Source of the DNA: Pandoraea sp.
Lineage (GTDB): Bacteria > Pseudomonadota > Gammaproteobacteria > Burkholderiales > Burkholderiaceae
DNA length: 64,000 nt
Reading direction: 5' to 3'
NCBI GenBank assembly: GCA_031291335.1
Contig: JARLJF010000097.1
Coordinates: forward strand, 1-64,000
Shown piece after piece: positions 7,180 through 14,952 of this stretch. A program made the translations under genes and the position numbers. Positions within the stretch are counted from its first letter, which is position 1. Every line of letters begins with the position of its first letter. The notes below the pieces were generated by a model. It did no database searches, was not told the DNA's origin, and saw only the letters and a program-made list of their open reading frames with translations.

Positions 7180-9816
7180 ATGGTCGTGCCCGGTTCACCG
7201 TCCGCTGTTGGCGCCACGCCGGCACCCGGGCGCGAGGCGCTGCTGGAGGCGCTCGACCGCTCGTTGGGCATGCTCACGCTCAGGCCGGACGGCATCATCG
7301 TCGACGTCAACGACAAGCTGCTCGGCGTGTTCGGCTACACGCGCGCCGACCTGATCGGCAAACCCCATGCCTTGTTGTGCGTACCGGGCGACGCCACTTG
7401 CGGCGATGCCCTGGCCCAGGTCGTCAGCACTCAACGCTCGCACACCGGACAAATCCATCGCCGTCGTCACGATGGCAGCGCCGTCTGGCTCGAAGCGACC
7501 TACAACCCGGTATTCGACGACGCAGGCAAGCTCGCCTTCGTGATCAAGCTCGCCGTGGACGTGACCGCCCGCGTAGAGCGTCAGGCCGCCGACGACGCCC
7601 GGCTGCATCTCCTCTCGCTCGGCGTCGACGAGACGGACAACGCCGTACTCATCACCGACGCGCAAGGCCGCGTGTGCTACATCAACGCGGGCTTCACGCG
7701 CATGCTCGGGTACGCTGCGAGCGAGGTTGTCGGGCAGTCCGTGCACGTCCCGTCTGGCGAGACTCCGGTCGGCGGACTCGCTGACGGCACGTCGGCTGTC
7801 GATGTCAGGCAGGCGCTCGCCGGCTGCCTTGTCTCGGCCCGCGACGGCCGAAGCAGCCATTGCGAAGTGCTCGTGCGCACCGCGCAGCGTCAGCCGCTGT
7901 GGGTCTCCGTCGTGACGAACCCGATGCTCGACACGAACGGCAAGCTCCTCAATGCCGTGGTGCTGTTCACGGACATCACGCAATCGAAGATCCAGGAAGT
8001 GCTGCAACACAAGGCACTCGCCGCGATGGTGCGCGATGCGCCCCTCGTGGAAGTGCTCACGCTCGTTTGCCGGGAACTGGAGCAGATCGCCCCCGAGGTG
8101 ATGGCCTCGGTCGTGCGAGTCGACGCGGAGGGTCGGCTGCGTCCGCAAGCCGGGCCGAGCCTGCCTTCGCAGTATCACCAGATGGTCGACGGCGTGGCCA
8201 TCGGCCCGAATGTAGGCACCTGCGGCACGGCGGCTTTTCAGGCTCGGCCGGTGATCGTGACCGACATCGCGCACGACCCGCGCTGGGCCGATTTCCGTGG
8301 CATGGCGGCCGAGTTCGGGCTAGCCGCCTCGTGGGCCATGCCGATCATCGCAAACGATGGGCGCGTGCTCGGTGTGCTCGCATTCTATTACCGCACCGTG
8401 CGCGGCCCGGATGCCCTGCATGAACGACTCGTCGACGTGTGCGTACACCTTTGCAAGCTGGCCTTCGAGCGCGACGAATCGCGTACCCGCATCCGTCAAC
8501 TGGCCTTCTCCGACAGCCTCACCGGCCTGCCCAATCGAAGCATGCTCGGCGTGCTCGCGGCGCAGGCCATCGCCAGCGCCGGCGAGTTGAACTCGCGCAT
8601 GGCCGTCATCTTCATCGATCTGGATCGCTTCAAGCAGGTCAACGATTCGCTGGGTCATCAGGCCGGTGACGTGCTGCTGCGCACAATCGCCCAGCGCCTG
8701 CGGCGCGCACTGCGCGGGGCGGATATCGTCGCGCGCCTGTCGGGCGACGAGTTCGTGGCCGTGCTCACCGAGTGTGACCCCGAGCGACTCGATATCGCTA
8801 TCGAACGCATGCGCAGCGCACTGACCGCACCGTGCCAGGTCGACGGCGTGACGCTCGCGCCGTCGGGCAGCTTCGGCATCAGCCTGTATCCGAATCACGG
8901 CAAGGAGTTCGACCTCCTGCTGCAACGCGCGGACATGGCGATGTATCAGGCGAAGATGACCAGCCCGGGCAGCGTGCGGTTCTACAACGAAGACATGAAC
9001 GTCCACGCGCAGGAGCGGCTTGAGCTGGAAACCGCCATGCGCGACGCCCTGCGCCGTGACACGCTCCAGCTCTTCTACCAACCGCAGATCAATCTGCTCG
9101 ACGAATCGGTTTACGGCGCGGAGGCGCTGACCCGGTGGACGCATCCCCAATATGGCGAGGTGCCACCGTCGCGCTTCATTGCGCTGGCCGAGGAATGCGG
9201 TCTGATCGGGGAACTGGGCATGTGGACGCTGCGCGAGTCGTGCCGTCAGTTAGCGGACTGGCGGCGGCGCGGTGTGGGTATCCATAACGTGTCGGTCAAC
9301 CTCTCGCCGACCAACTTCCACGATCACGACCTGCCGCGCATGATTGCCGAGGCGCTCGCCGATCATGAGTTGCCGCCGTCGTGCCTGGCCATCGAGATCA
9401 CGGAAAGCGTGCTGATGGATCACAACCCGAGCACGCTGCGCATCATCGACGAAGTCCACAGCATGGGCGTGCGCCTGTCGATGGACGACTTCGGCACGGG
9501 CTACTCCAGTCTGGGCTATCTGCGTCGGTTGCCGGTCTCGGAATTGAAGCTCGACCGCAGTTTCGTGCACGACATAACGCGTGATGAGACGGTGCGGGCG
9601 CTGACCAATGCGATCATCAGCATCGGCCGCAATCTCCATCTCACCGTGGTTGCGGAAGGGGTGGAAGACGAAGCCCAGCGCGCCCTGCTCGTCGCCCAGG
9701 GCTATCGCGTGGCGCAAGGGTATCTGTTCTCCCCCGCGCTATCGGCTGGCGACCTCGAACACTGGCTCGAACGGTGGTCGACACGACGCCACTCACCGAA
9801 CGCCGTTCAATCCTGA
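7180..9816 (+). CDS. PAS-PAS-GAF-GGDEF-EAL cyclic-di-GMP turnover protein
   Basis: 878-residue cytosolic signalling protein. Order: PAS (about 15-130; VDVNDKLLGVFGYTRADLIG), second PAS (about 155-270; CYINAGFTRMLGYAASEVVG), GAF (about 290-430; CGTAAFQARPVIVTDIAHDP), GGDEF (about 440-605; ARLSGDEF with the inhibitory-site motif RGAD just before) and EAL (about 620-870). EAL catalytic motifs look intact: GAEALTRW, EITESVL, DDFGTGYSSLGYL, KLDRSFV. The GGDEF signature is SGDEF, a variant seen in both active and inactive proteins. The ATG at 7180 has GAGGAGG eight bases upstream and is preferred to the GTG at 7078. Net activity (synthesis or hydrolysis) cannot be told. Confidence 0.92.
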   Translation: MVVPGSPSAVGATPAPGREALLEALDRSLGMLTLRPDGIIVDVNDKLLGVFGYTRADLIGKPHALLCVPGDATCGDALAQVVSTQRSHTGQIHRRRHDGSAVWLEATYNPVFDDAGKLAFVIKLAVDVTARVERQAADDARLHLLSLGVDETDNAVLITDAQGRVCYINAGFTRMLGYAASEVVGQSVHVPSGETPVGGLADGTSAVDVRQALAGCLVSARDGRSSHCEVLVRTAQRQPLWVSVVTNPMLDTNGKLLNAVVLFTDITQSKIQEVLQHKALAAMVRDAPLVEVLTLVCRELEQIAPEVMASVVRVDAEGRLRPQAGPSLPSQYHQMVDGVAIGPNVGTCGTAAFQARPVIVTDIAHDPRWADFRGMAAEFGLAASWAMPIIANDGRVLGVLAFYYRTVRGPDALHERLVDVCVHLCKLAFERDESRTRIRQLAFSDSLTGLPNRSMLGVLAAQAIASAGELNSRMAVIFIDLDRFKQVNDSLGHQAGDVLLRTIAQRLRRALRGADIVARLSGDEFVAVLTECDPERLDIAIERMRSALTAPCQVDGVTLAPSGSFGISLYPNHGKEFDLLLQRADMAMYQAKMTSPGSVRFYNEDMNVHAQERLELETAMRDALRRDTLQLFYQPQINLLDESVYGAEALTRWTHPQYGEVPPSRFIALAEECGLIGELGMWTLRESCRQLADWRRRGVGIHNVSVNLSPTNFHDHDLPRMIAEALADHELPPSCLAIEITESVLMDHNPSTLRIIDEVHSMGVRLSMDDFGTGYSSLGYLRRLPVSELKLDRSFVHDITRDETVRALTNAIISIGRNLHLTVVAEGVEDEAQRALLVAQGYRVAQGYLFSPALSAGDLEHWLERWSTRRHSPNAVQS

Positions 9817-9817
9817 A

Positions 9818-10051
9818 TCACGGCGCGAGGCCCAGTTCCATCTGGTGCAGAGCCGTTTCGATGGCCTGGCTTTGCTCGGCGTTGAGCGCGTCGGCCGCAA
9901 CGCTCGTCTCGCGGCGATAGATCATCTCGCCATAAACGTTGGCCAGTGCGCGGGCCGACTGGCACAGTGACCAATGACTATCGGCGGCCTGACGGCCAGT
10001 CCAGTAGTTGATCGCCTGTTCGATCTCGGCGATGGAATAATTGGCTTTCAT
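9818..10051 (-). CDS. DUF3717 domain protein, probably SOS-controlled
   Basis: 77-residue protein beginning MKANYSIAEIEQAINYWTGRQ, which fits DUF3717, a small family found mainly in Burkholderiales with no assigned function. It is helical and polar, with no signal peptide or membrane segment. The track ORF starts at 10111, but that would place a LexA-like operator inside the coding region. With the ATG at 10051 the operator lies 30 bases upstream and covers the -10 element. It ends one base from the stop of the convergent PAS/GGDEF/EAL gene. A role in the DNA-damage response is inferred only from the operator. Confidence 0.75.
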   Translation of the reverse strand: MKANYSIAEIEQAINYWTGRQAADSHWSLCQSARALANVYGEMIYRRETSVAADALNAEQSQAIETALHQMELGLAP

Positions 10052-10080
10052 GAGAGGTTCTGTCTCGCCGTGGAGTGGAA

Positions 10081-10100
10081 TACTGTAATTATATACAGTA
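10081..10100 (-). promoter_or_regulatory. LexA (SOS) box overlapping a -10 element
   Basis: TACTGTAATTATATACAGTA is symmetrical (TACTGT-N8-ACAGTA) and differs from the ideal SOS box only in the central bases. On the minus strand TATAAT (10088-10093) lies inside it, so LexA would block RNA polymerase at the DUF3717 promoter. A weak -35 (TTTCAG) sits 17 bases upstream of the -10. Confidence 0.8.
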
Positions 10101-10357
10101 TTGAGGGGCACTGAAAATCGCTTCGTGCTCTGGTCCGCGCATCGTCGATTCTCCGGCGCACGTTTCGGAACTGCAACACTTGATGAGAGGCAATCGGTGT
10201 CGGTGCGCCGTCACACGCCAACAATCCCATAAAAATCAGCAGCTTATGATTTCCGGCACGATATTGGCTTCTGGATCGGGAAAATGCCGTGCGCCGTGCA
10301 GTGTCTTGCCATGCTCGCCCTGCCGACGTTCCCATGATCGCCCCGACGGAGCCTGCC

Positions 10358-10804
10358 ATGCCGCCGAGACACGCCACGCCCCAGACCCAGCCTGCTATCT
10401 GCGCGATTCGTGCGATCGCCTCGCTGCGGTTCGGTCTCATCGCGCTCTGCCTGCTGCTGGCGTCCGGCGTAGCTCGCGTTCACGCACAATCGATGCCGCC
10501 AGCCGTCGCGACACCCGCCGATCCGTTCCATCAACCGTGCGTCGAGGTGCGCGTCTCGCCGCAGGCGGTCGGTGTGCCGCGTGTCGTCACTCATCTGGGG
10601 ATCGCTGTGACGACGCCGCCTCAGCGTCCCCTCGTGCGCAAGCAATACGTCGACCTCGATGACCGCTGTGCCTCGCCTCCCGCGTTCGCGCCGACGCGTG
10701 ACATCGACTCCACTTCCGTCTGGTATGTGGATGCCCCCGCCGGTGGCCTACAGGCCACCTCGCGGCTCACCGACGCACGGGCCTTGCGCGGCCTCGCGTC
10801 CTGA
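10358..10804 (+). CDS. Hypothetical exported protein
   Basis: 148-residue protein with an N-terminal signal peptide: a positive region, the hydrophobic stretch FGLIALCLLLASGVA and a likely cleavage after VHAQ. The mature part is short and has two cysteines (HQPCVEVRV and DDRCASPPA) that could form a disulfide in the periplasm. I do not recognise a family. The ATG at 10358 is chosen over the upstream track start because GGAG lies six bases before it. The LexA box at 10081-10100 is about 260 bases upstream and points the other way, so SOS control of this gene is unlikely. Confidence 0.6.
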   Translation: MPPRHATPQTQPAICAIRAIASLRFGLIALCLLLASGVARVHAQSMPPAVATPADPFHQPCVEVRVSPQAVGVPRVVTHLGIAVTTPPQRPLVRKQYVDLDDRCASPPAFAPTRDIDSTSVWYVDAPAGGLQATSRLTDARALRGLAS

Positions 10805-10888
10805 GCGGTGACGGGCGACGTTTGTTATGCTGCGTCTTTCGCGTGCCGGCCTCGCCTCGTCGCACGCCCCCGATTTTCCGGAACTTCA

Positions 10889-11227
10889 ATGCCCGCCAAT
10901 ACGCCAGACACCCCTGACACGCCGGACACACCCAACGCCTCTGGGAAGTCACGCAACGCCAAACCGGCACCCGCCAATGTCGCCCCGCCTCCGCCCGGCG
11001 CAATGCCTCTCGCCTGGATCGGATTGGTGGCCGCGGCCGCATGGGTGCTCAAGAGTCCGCATCCGACGTGGGGCGTCGGGGTGCTGTGTCTTTGCGCCGG
11101 CCTGATCTCATCGTTCGGTGCCCGCCGCCGGGGCCGTGCGCCCTGGCCCGCATTCTTCACCGGGTTGCTGCCCGTTGGGGTCGCACTGTTCTTCGCGCTG
11201 CTCATGTTGCGTCCGCTGTTCCGGTGA
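10889..11227 (+). CDS. Hypothetical small membrane protein
   Basis: 112-residue protein. A Pro/Thr/Asp-rich N-terminus contains a short tandem repeat (TPDTPDTPDTP, nine-base period in the DNA), followed by two or three membrane helices: MPLAWIGLVAAAAWVL, WGVGVLCLCAGLISSFGA and FFTGLLPVGVALFFALLML. No catalytic motif is seen and I do not recognise a family. The N-terminal repeat could vary in number between strains. The start at 10889 follows a weak CGGAAC ribosome binding site. Confidence 0.6.
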   Translation: MPANTPDTPDTPDTPNASGKSRNAKPAPANVAPPPPGAMPLAWIGLVAAAAWVLKSPHPTWGVGVLCLCAGLISSFGARRRGRAPWPAFFTGLLPVGVALFFALLMLRPLFR

Positions 11228-11653
11228 CAGTTCATGGGCGGGTCACGGCGCTGACACCGTCATCGCGCCGATCGCACTTCGAAGAGTTACCCACAACTTC
11301 TGTGGATAACCCACTGGATAACCTGGCAACACCCCTTCGAAACGCCCGCCATTACACGCTGTCAAGAGGATTGCCCGTTTCGGCGTCAGCCTTGGATAAA
11401 TTTTTAACGCTTGACGTTTCGCCCCGCTTCTGTGCGTCGATGTCATGGCTTTGACATGCCGCAAGCCGGGAAGAAATACCGGGTGGGTTCGCGTGAAAGC
11501 GCGGGATGTCGCGCAGATGGGAGGGTTCGCAGCGTCGGCGAATCGGCCTATGATGGAGTCACGCGATACCTCGCCATGCATGACTTGGGATCTTCGCAGA
11601 TCCGCCGCTCAGCGGTCGTCTCGCTTTTCAGTGACTTCGGGAGAACGTCTCGT
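11228..11653. other. Gene-free stretch with a DnaA-box pair
   Basis: About 425 bases without a convincing gene. It holds the inverted pair of DnaA-like boxes described separately, a second weak TTATCCA-type match near 11391, and TTGACA at 11452 that could be a -35 for the next gene, although no good -10 follows. Confidence 0.5.
11286..11310. repeat. Inverted pair of DnaA-box-like sequences
   Basis: GTTACCCACA, five bases, then TGTGGATAAC. The right arm is a perfect reverse-strand DnaA box (TTATCCACA) and the left arm has one change (TTACCCACA). A weaker box (rc TTATCCAGT) follows directly. No dnaA, dnaN or gyrB is near, so this is not the chromosomal origin. It may bind DnaA or simply form a hairpin. 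Confidence 0.5.
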
Positions 11654-11971
11654 ATGACCCAATCCGACAAACCGTCCGTTACCTCCACCTCTTCGCCTTT
11701 GCCTGCCGACGCGCCCCTCACCGAGGCGGAACGTGTCCACCTGGACGATCTGCTCGCCCATCACTCGGTGACGGAAACCGTCGATCGGGCGTCGGTGATC
11801 GACCTGATCAAAGAGCTGCGCTCGCCTGAGGTGAAAACGCCGGAAGACCGCGAGCGCGTGGTCAAGGAAAGCCGGTTGTGGAGGGAGGTGTCGCATCGCG
11901 ATACCGCCATGTCGCTGCTCAATTCGCTCGCGCAGATGGCGCCGATTTTCCTCAACCAGATTCACTGGTAA
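11654..11971 (+). CDS. Hypothetical protein
   Basis: 105-residue, polar, probably cytosolic protein: a Ser/Thr/Pro-rich start, then a helical part with DDLLAHHSVTETVDRASVIDLIKELRS and EDRERVVKESRLWREVSHRD, ending NSLAQMAPIFLNQIHW. I do not recognise a family. The clean ATG at 11654 and sustained charged-helix pattern favour a real gene. It stands alone between a DnaA-box pair and the FNR-like box before rubredoxin. Confidence 0.6.
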   Translation: MTQSDKPSVTSTSSPLPADAPLTEAERVHLDDLLAHHSVTETVDRASVIDLIKELRSPEVKTPEDRERVVKESRLWREVSHRDTAMSLLNSLAQMAPIFLNQIHW

Positions 11972-12062
11972 TGGCTGTCGCGCCGGTCACCACCGGCGCG
12001 CGTCCCTCCCCTCTGCCATTTCCTTCAGCAACGCCCTTCCCCGCAGCAGCCATTCCCGTCAA

Positions 12063-12076
12063 TTGATCTGGATTAA
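12063..12076 (+). promoter_or_regulatory. FNR/Anr-like box upstream of rubredoxin
   Basis: TTGATCTGGATTAA matches the TTGAT-N4-ATCAA consensus with one change. A TACAAT -10 candidate at 12128-12133 would place the box centre near -70, a position used by FNR-type activators. Control of rubredoxin by oxygen is inferred. Confidence 0.45.
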
Positions 12077-12169
12077 CTTTGCGCTCGGACGTCGGTCCGT
12101 GAGCGGGACGTTGTCCGTCGCGTGCCTTACAATGCGGGTCGCGTAAGTTACCCCCGTTGATCCGACACC

Positions 12170-12364
12170 ATGACCACCACGCTGGACACCCCGACCGAAT
12201 TCAAGAGCTGGATCTGCCTGATCTGCGGCTGGATCTACAACGAAGCCGAAGGCGCACCGAATGACGGTCTCGCCCCCGGCACGCGCTGGGCCGACGTGCC
12301 GGCCGACTGGCGCTGCCCGGAATGCGACGTCTCCAAGGAAGATTTCGCGCTGTCGGAGTTCTGA
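12170..12364 (+). CDS. Rubredoxin
   Basis: 64-residue iron protein for one-electron transfer. Both iron-binding loops are present: CLICGWIYNEAEG with C-x2-C-G and CPECDVSKEDF with C-x2-C. The spacing and the GTRWADVPADWRCPEC segment are typical of bacterial rubredoxin. It acts in the cytosol with a reductase and an acceptor such as an alkane hydroxylase or an oxygen-detoxifying flavoprotein. No partner is encoded next to it. An FNR-like box 95 bases upstream hints at regulation by oxygen. Confidence 0.95.
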   Translation: MTTTLDTPTEFKSWICLICGWIYNEAEGAPNDGLAPGTRWADVPADWRCPECDVSKEDFALSEF

Positions 12365-12422
12365 GTCCGACAGTCGCCATGCGTTTGAGGCCGATGCCGC
12401 GAGCTAACCCGCCGGCACGGCA

Positions 12423-12689
12423 TTAGTGATGCCAGCCCCAACCGCGGCCCCGGCCACCCCATCCCCGGTAATATCCACCACCGTAGTAGCCGCCCCCCAC
12501 TCCGAAGGTGACCACCGGCGCGGGCACAACCGCGTAGCCCGGCGCATAGCCTGCGTCGTAGCCCGGGGCATAGCCGTAACCGTCGTAGTAGGCGCCACCG
12601 TATGCGGGTGAGCCGTACGGTACGGCAACGCAACCGGCCATCATCACCGCGACAGCGGCGCCACCTGCCAGCATGAGTAAGCGTTTCAC
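12423..12689 (-). CDS. Gly/Tyr-rich small lipoprotein
   Basis: 88-residue predicted lipoprotein. The signal VKRLLMLAGGAAVAVMMAGC ends in a lipobox cysteine, so it should be lipid-anchored. The mature part is rich in Gly, Tyr and Pro with a repeated GYAPGYDAGYAPGY and a Trp/Gly/Arg-rich tail ending HH. Such low-complexity lipoproteins are common in Burkholderiales and have no defined role. A GTG start at 12689 is chosen because GGGAGG lies six bases upstream. The ATG used by the track (12716) would put extra residues before the signal peptide. Confidence 0.7.
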   Translation of the reverse strand: MKRLLMLAGGAAVAVMMAGCVAVPYGSPAYGGAYYDGYGYAPGYDAGYAPGYAVVPAPVVTFGVGGGYYGGGYYRGWGGRGRGWGWHH

Positions 12690-12906
12690 GATGCACCTCC
12701 CGCATGAGCGATTCAACGCGCGGAGAGATCATCGCCGGATGTCCGGCACGCCATCGGTCTTTACCGCGCCTGCATGACTCGTTAGACATGCGGGTTCCCG
12801 CGAAATGCGGGTGGGAGTGCCCCTTCTTTAGTTACCAAACGTGACATTGGTAACGACCATGGAATATCACTTGCCGGCAGTCCCCGGCGGACGTCGGGAT
12901 TTCGAC

Positions 12907-14490
12907 TCAGAACACCCAGCAACGGTCGCGGCCGGCGCGTTTAGCGCGGTACAACGCCATGTCGGCGCGCTCGATCATATTCATCGGCGAATCTTCGTCC
13001 TGCCACTCCGTGATGCCGAAACTCGCCGAGAAGCGCAGCGGGGGTTCACTGCCGTCAAGCGATTCCCGCTTGCAACGCTCGCGGATACGATCCGCCACGC
13101 GCAGCGCGTCGCGCCCGCTGGCTCCCGGCAACAGAATCGCGAACTCCTCACCGCCGATGCGGCCGATCAGATCGTCACCGCGCAGCGTCGACGAACACAC
13201 CAGCACAAAGCGGCACAGCACCTGATCGCCGATGGCATGCCCGTAGGTATCGTTGATCGACTTGAAGTGATCGAGATCGGCGACGATGAGGCTCATCGGC
13301 TCGTTCTTGCGTTGTGCCGCTTCCAGCAACTGATCGAAGCGATGGAAGAAGTAACGACGCGTCAGGCTGCCCGTCAGCTCGTCGTAACTCGCCTCGAATG
13401 CCAGTTGATTGTTCGCGGCTCGCAATTCCTCGTTCGACTGGCGCGTCTCGCGATGTTGCGTACGCTCACGCCAGTAGGTCCAGCCCGCGAGCACGATGAT
13501 GACGACCCCACCCAGATACAGCAGGAAACACAAGGCGAGGTCTTTCGCGTGCTGGCGGGTAAGCGCCTCCCAGGCGTCGACCTGCTCCACGGCATAGACG
13601 ATCAAATCGTTGCTCGAACTCGGGCGCGACGTAATGATGAAAGGCTTACGTAACTCGTCGAACTCCGACATCTGATCGAGGAGTTCCTGCGGCACCCAGG
13701 CATTCGACCGGCCCGGCGCGCGCTTGAACTGCGCAATCGGCATGCGTGCGAAGTCGTTGCGCTGGTACAGCGCCAGACGTTCGGCGTCCGACAGCGAGCC
13801 TACCTTGCCGTCAAGCATGAAACGATTCTCGAAGCGTGGGTCGTTGGCCATGATGACTACGCCGTTGCCGTCGGTGACAAACGACTCGCCGCTGCCCACC
13901 CAATGGCGCAAACGCGTGAGTCCGATCTTGGTCATCACGACACCGATGAGCACACCATCGCGATACACCGGAGCGCTGAAATAAAGGCCGGGCGCCTGAT
14001 GCTCCCAGCCTGCGGCATAGCTCTCGAAACGCGTGCCCAGCAGCGCATTGGTGACATACGGCTTATCGGCGACCGACTGACCGATGGGAGACGGCGTATC
14101 GCGGAAATTACTGGCGGCCACACACACGCCGCGCGCGTCGATCACCCACACCCGGTCAACGCCGAAGTATCCCTGGGCACCGCGTAGAAATTCGTTGGCA
14201 CGATCAACGACCTCGGTCGCGGCGGCCCCGCCGCCCGCAGGGTTCAGGACATCGCGCAGCAGATCCACTTCGGCCAACGTGGAAGGAATGGCCCGCACCA
14301 TCGCCAGATCCGTGTTGATCGCGTGAATCATGCCGTCGGCAACGCGGTCGGCCACCGTTTGCCCGGCGTCGACACTCTGTGCGAGCTTGTCACCGACCAG
14401 CGACGTGGCCGTCCTGTCCGCCGCAACCCAGCAGGCGACCAGCACGCCGACCGAGACGCAGGCGGCATAAAGCCAATGCCTTATCCTCAT
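12907..14490 (-). CDS. Membrane-bound sensor diguanylate cyclase
   Basis: 527 residues. An N-terminal helix (WLYAACVSVGVLVACWVAA) leads to a periplasmic double-Cache-like sensor domain (about 40-320; FGVDRVWVIDARGVCVAASNF, LYFSAPVYRDGVLIGVVMTKI). A second helix (LALCFLLYLGGVVIIVLAGWTYW) and a short linker coil follow, then a C-terminal GGDEF domain. The catalytic motif is GRIGGEEF, with the inhibitory-site motif RGDD five residues before, so it looks active and product-inhibited. It resembles the DctB-like sensor type that binds small molecules outside the membrane. The ligand is unknown. It faces a second membrane GGDEF protein on the same strand. Confidence 0.9.
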   Translation of the reverse strand: MRIRHWLYAACVSVGVLVACWVAADRTATSLVGDKLAQSVDAGQTVADRVADGMIHAINTDLAMVRAIPSTLAEVDLLRDVLNPAGGGAAATEVVDRANEFLRGAQGYFGVDRVWVIDARGVCVAASNFRDTPSPIGQSVADKPYVTNALLGTRFESYAAGWEHQAPGLYFSAPVYRDGVLIGVVMTKIGLTRLRHWVGSGESFVTDGNGVVIMANDPRFENRFMLDGKVGSLSDAERLALYQRNDFARMPIAQFKRAPGRSNAWVPQELLDQMSEFDELRKPFIITSRPSSSNDLIVYAVEQVDAWEALTRQHAKDLALCFLLYLGGVVIIVLAGWTYWRERTQHRETRQSNEELRAANNQLAFEASYDELTGSLTRRYFFHRFDQLLEAAQRKNEPMSLIVADLDHFKSINDTYGHAIGDQVLCRFVLVCSSTLRGDDLIGRIGGEEFAILLPGASGRDALRVADRIRERCKRESLDGSEPPLRFSASFGITEWQDEDSPMNMIERADMALYRAKRAGRDRCWVF

Positions 14491-14952
14491 CCGAAAATCA
14501 AACGCCCGTTCTAATATTTTTCACTTCTTACGTTGGCAAAGCATCCGCCTGTTTCGAGTCGCGTTTCTGCCTTTTCCCCGGACAGAAGTTCTGGTCGCGA
14601 CCGGCATCCCTGGTGCCGGCGAATTCCCGCCAATTCTGGTCTGCGCGTCAAACTCTTTTCCTCGTTCCAGATCCCCGGCTTGTCGCGCCCCGCGCCTTCG
14701 GATCCTGACTACCTCGCATTGTCCACCCCGACAATTGCAAGCTGTTGACAACCTGCCGTCCTCGCCGTCGATCACGGCTGGCGGTGGCTCGCGGCCAGCC
14801 GACGCTATCGATCGATATCATCGCGAAAACGAGGTAATTCTATAGTACTCCGACGATGAAGCCGTACGAAAAACCGTCGGACGATCGATTTATTACGAAT
14901 GCCTATTTAATCTATTAACTAGCCGGCTAATACATTTTCATTTACACGCGCT
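14491..14952. other. Gene-free stretch between two GGDEF genes
   Basis: About 460 bases. The right half (14830-14950) is distinctly AT-rich for this genome and holds short runs such as CTATAGTACT and TATTTAATCTATTAACTAG. I see no gene or clear terminator. It probably carries the promoter of the 12907-14490 gene. Confidence 0.5.

Noticed and set aside
10048-10440. 130-residue minus-strand ORF spanning the DUF3717 promoter
   Set aside because: It overlaps the LexA box and the signal-peptide gene on the other strand and has no ribosome binding site or family pattern.
12841-13653. 270-residue plus-strand ORF opposite the sensor GGDEF gene
   Set aside because: Shadow; the minus strand encodes GGEEF and the sensor domain.
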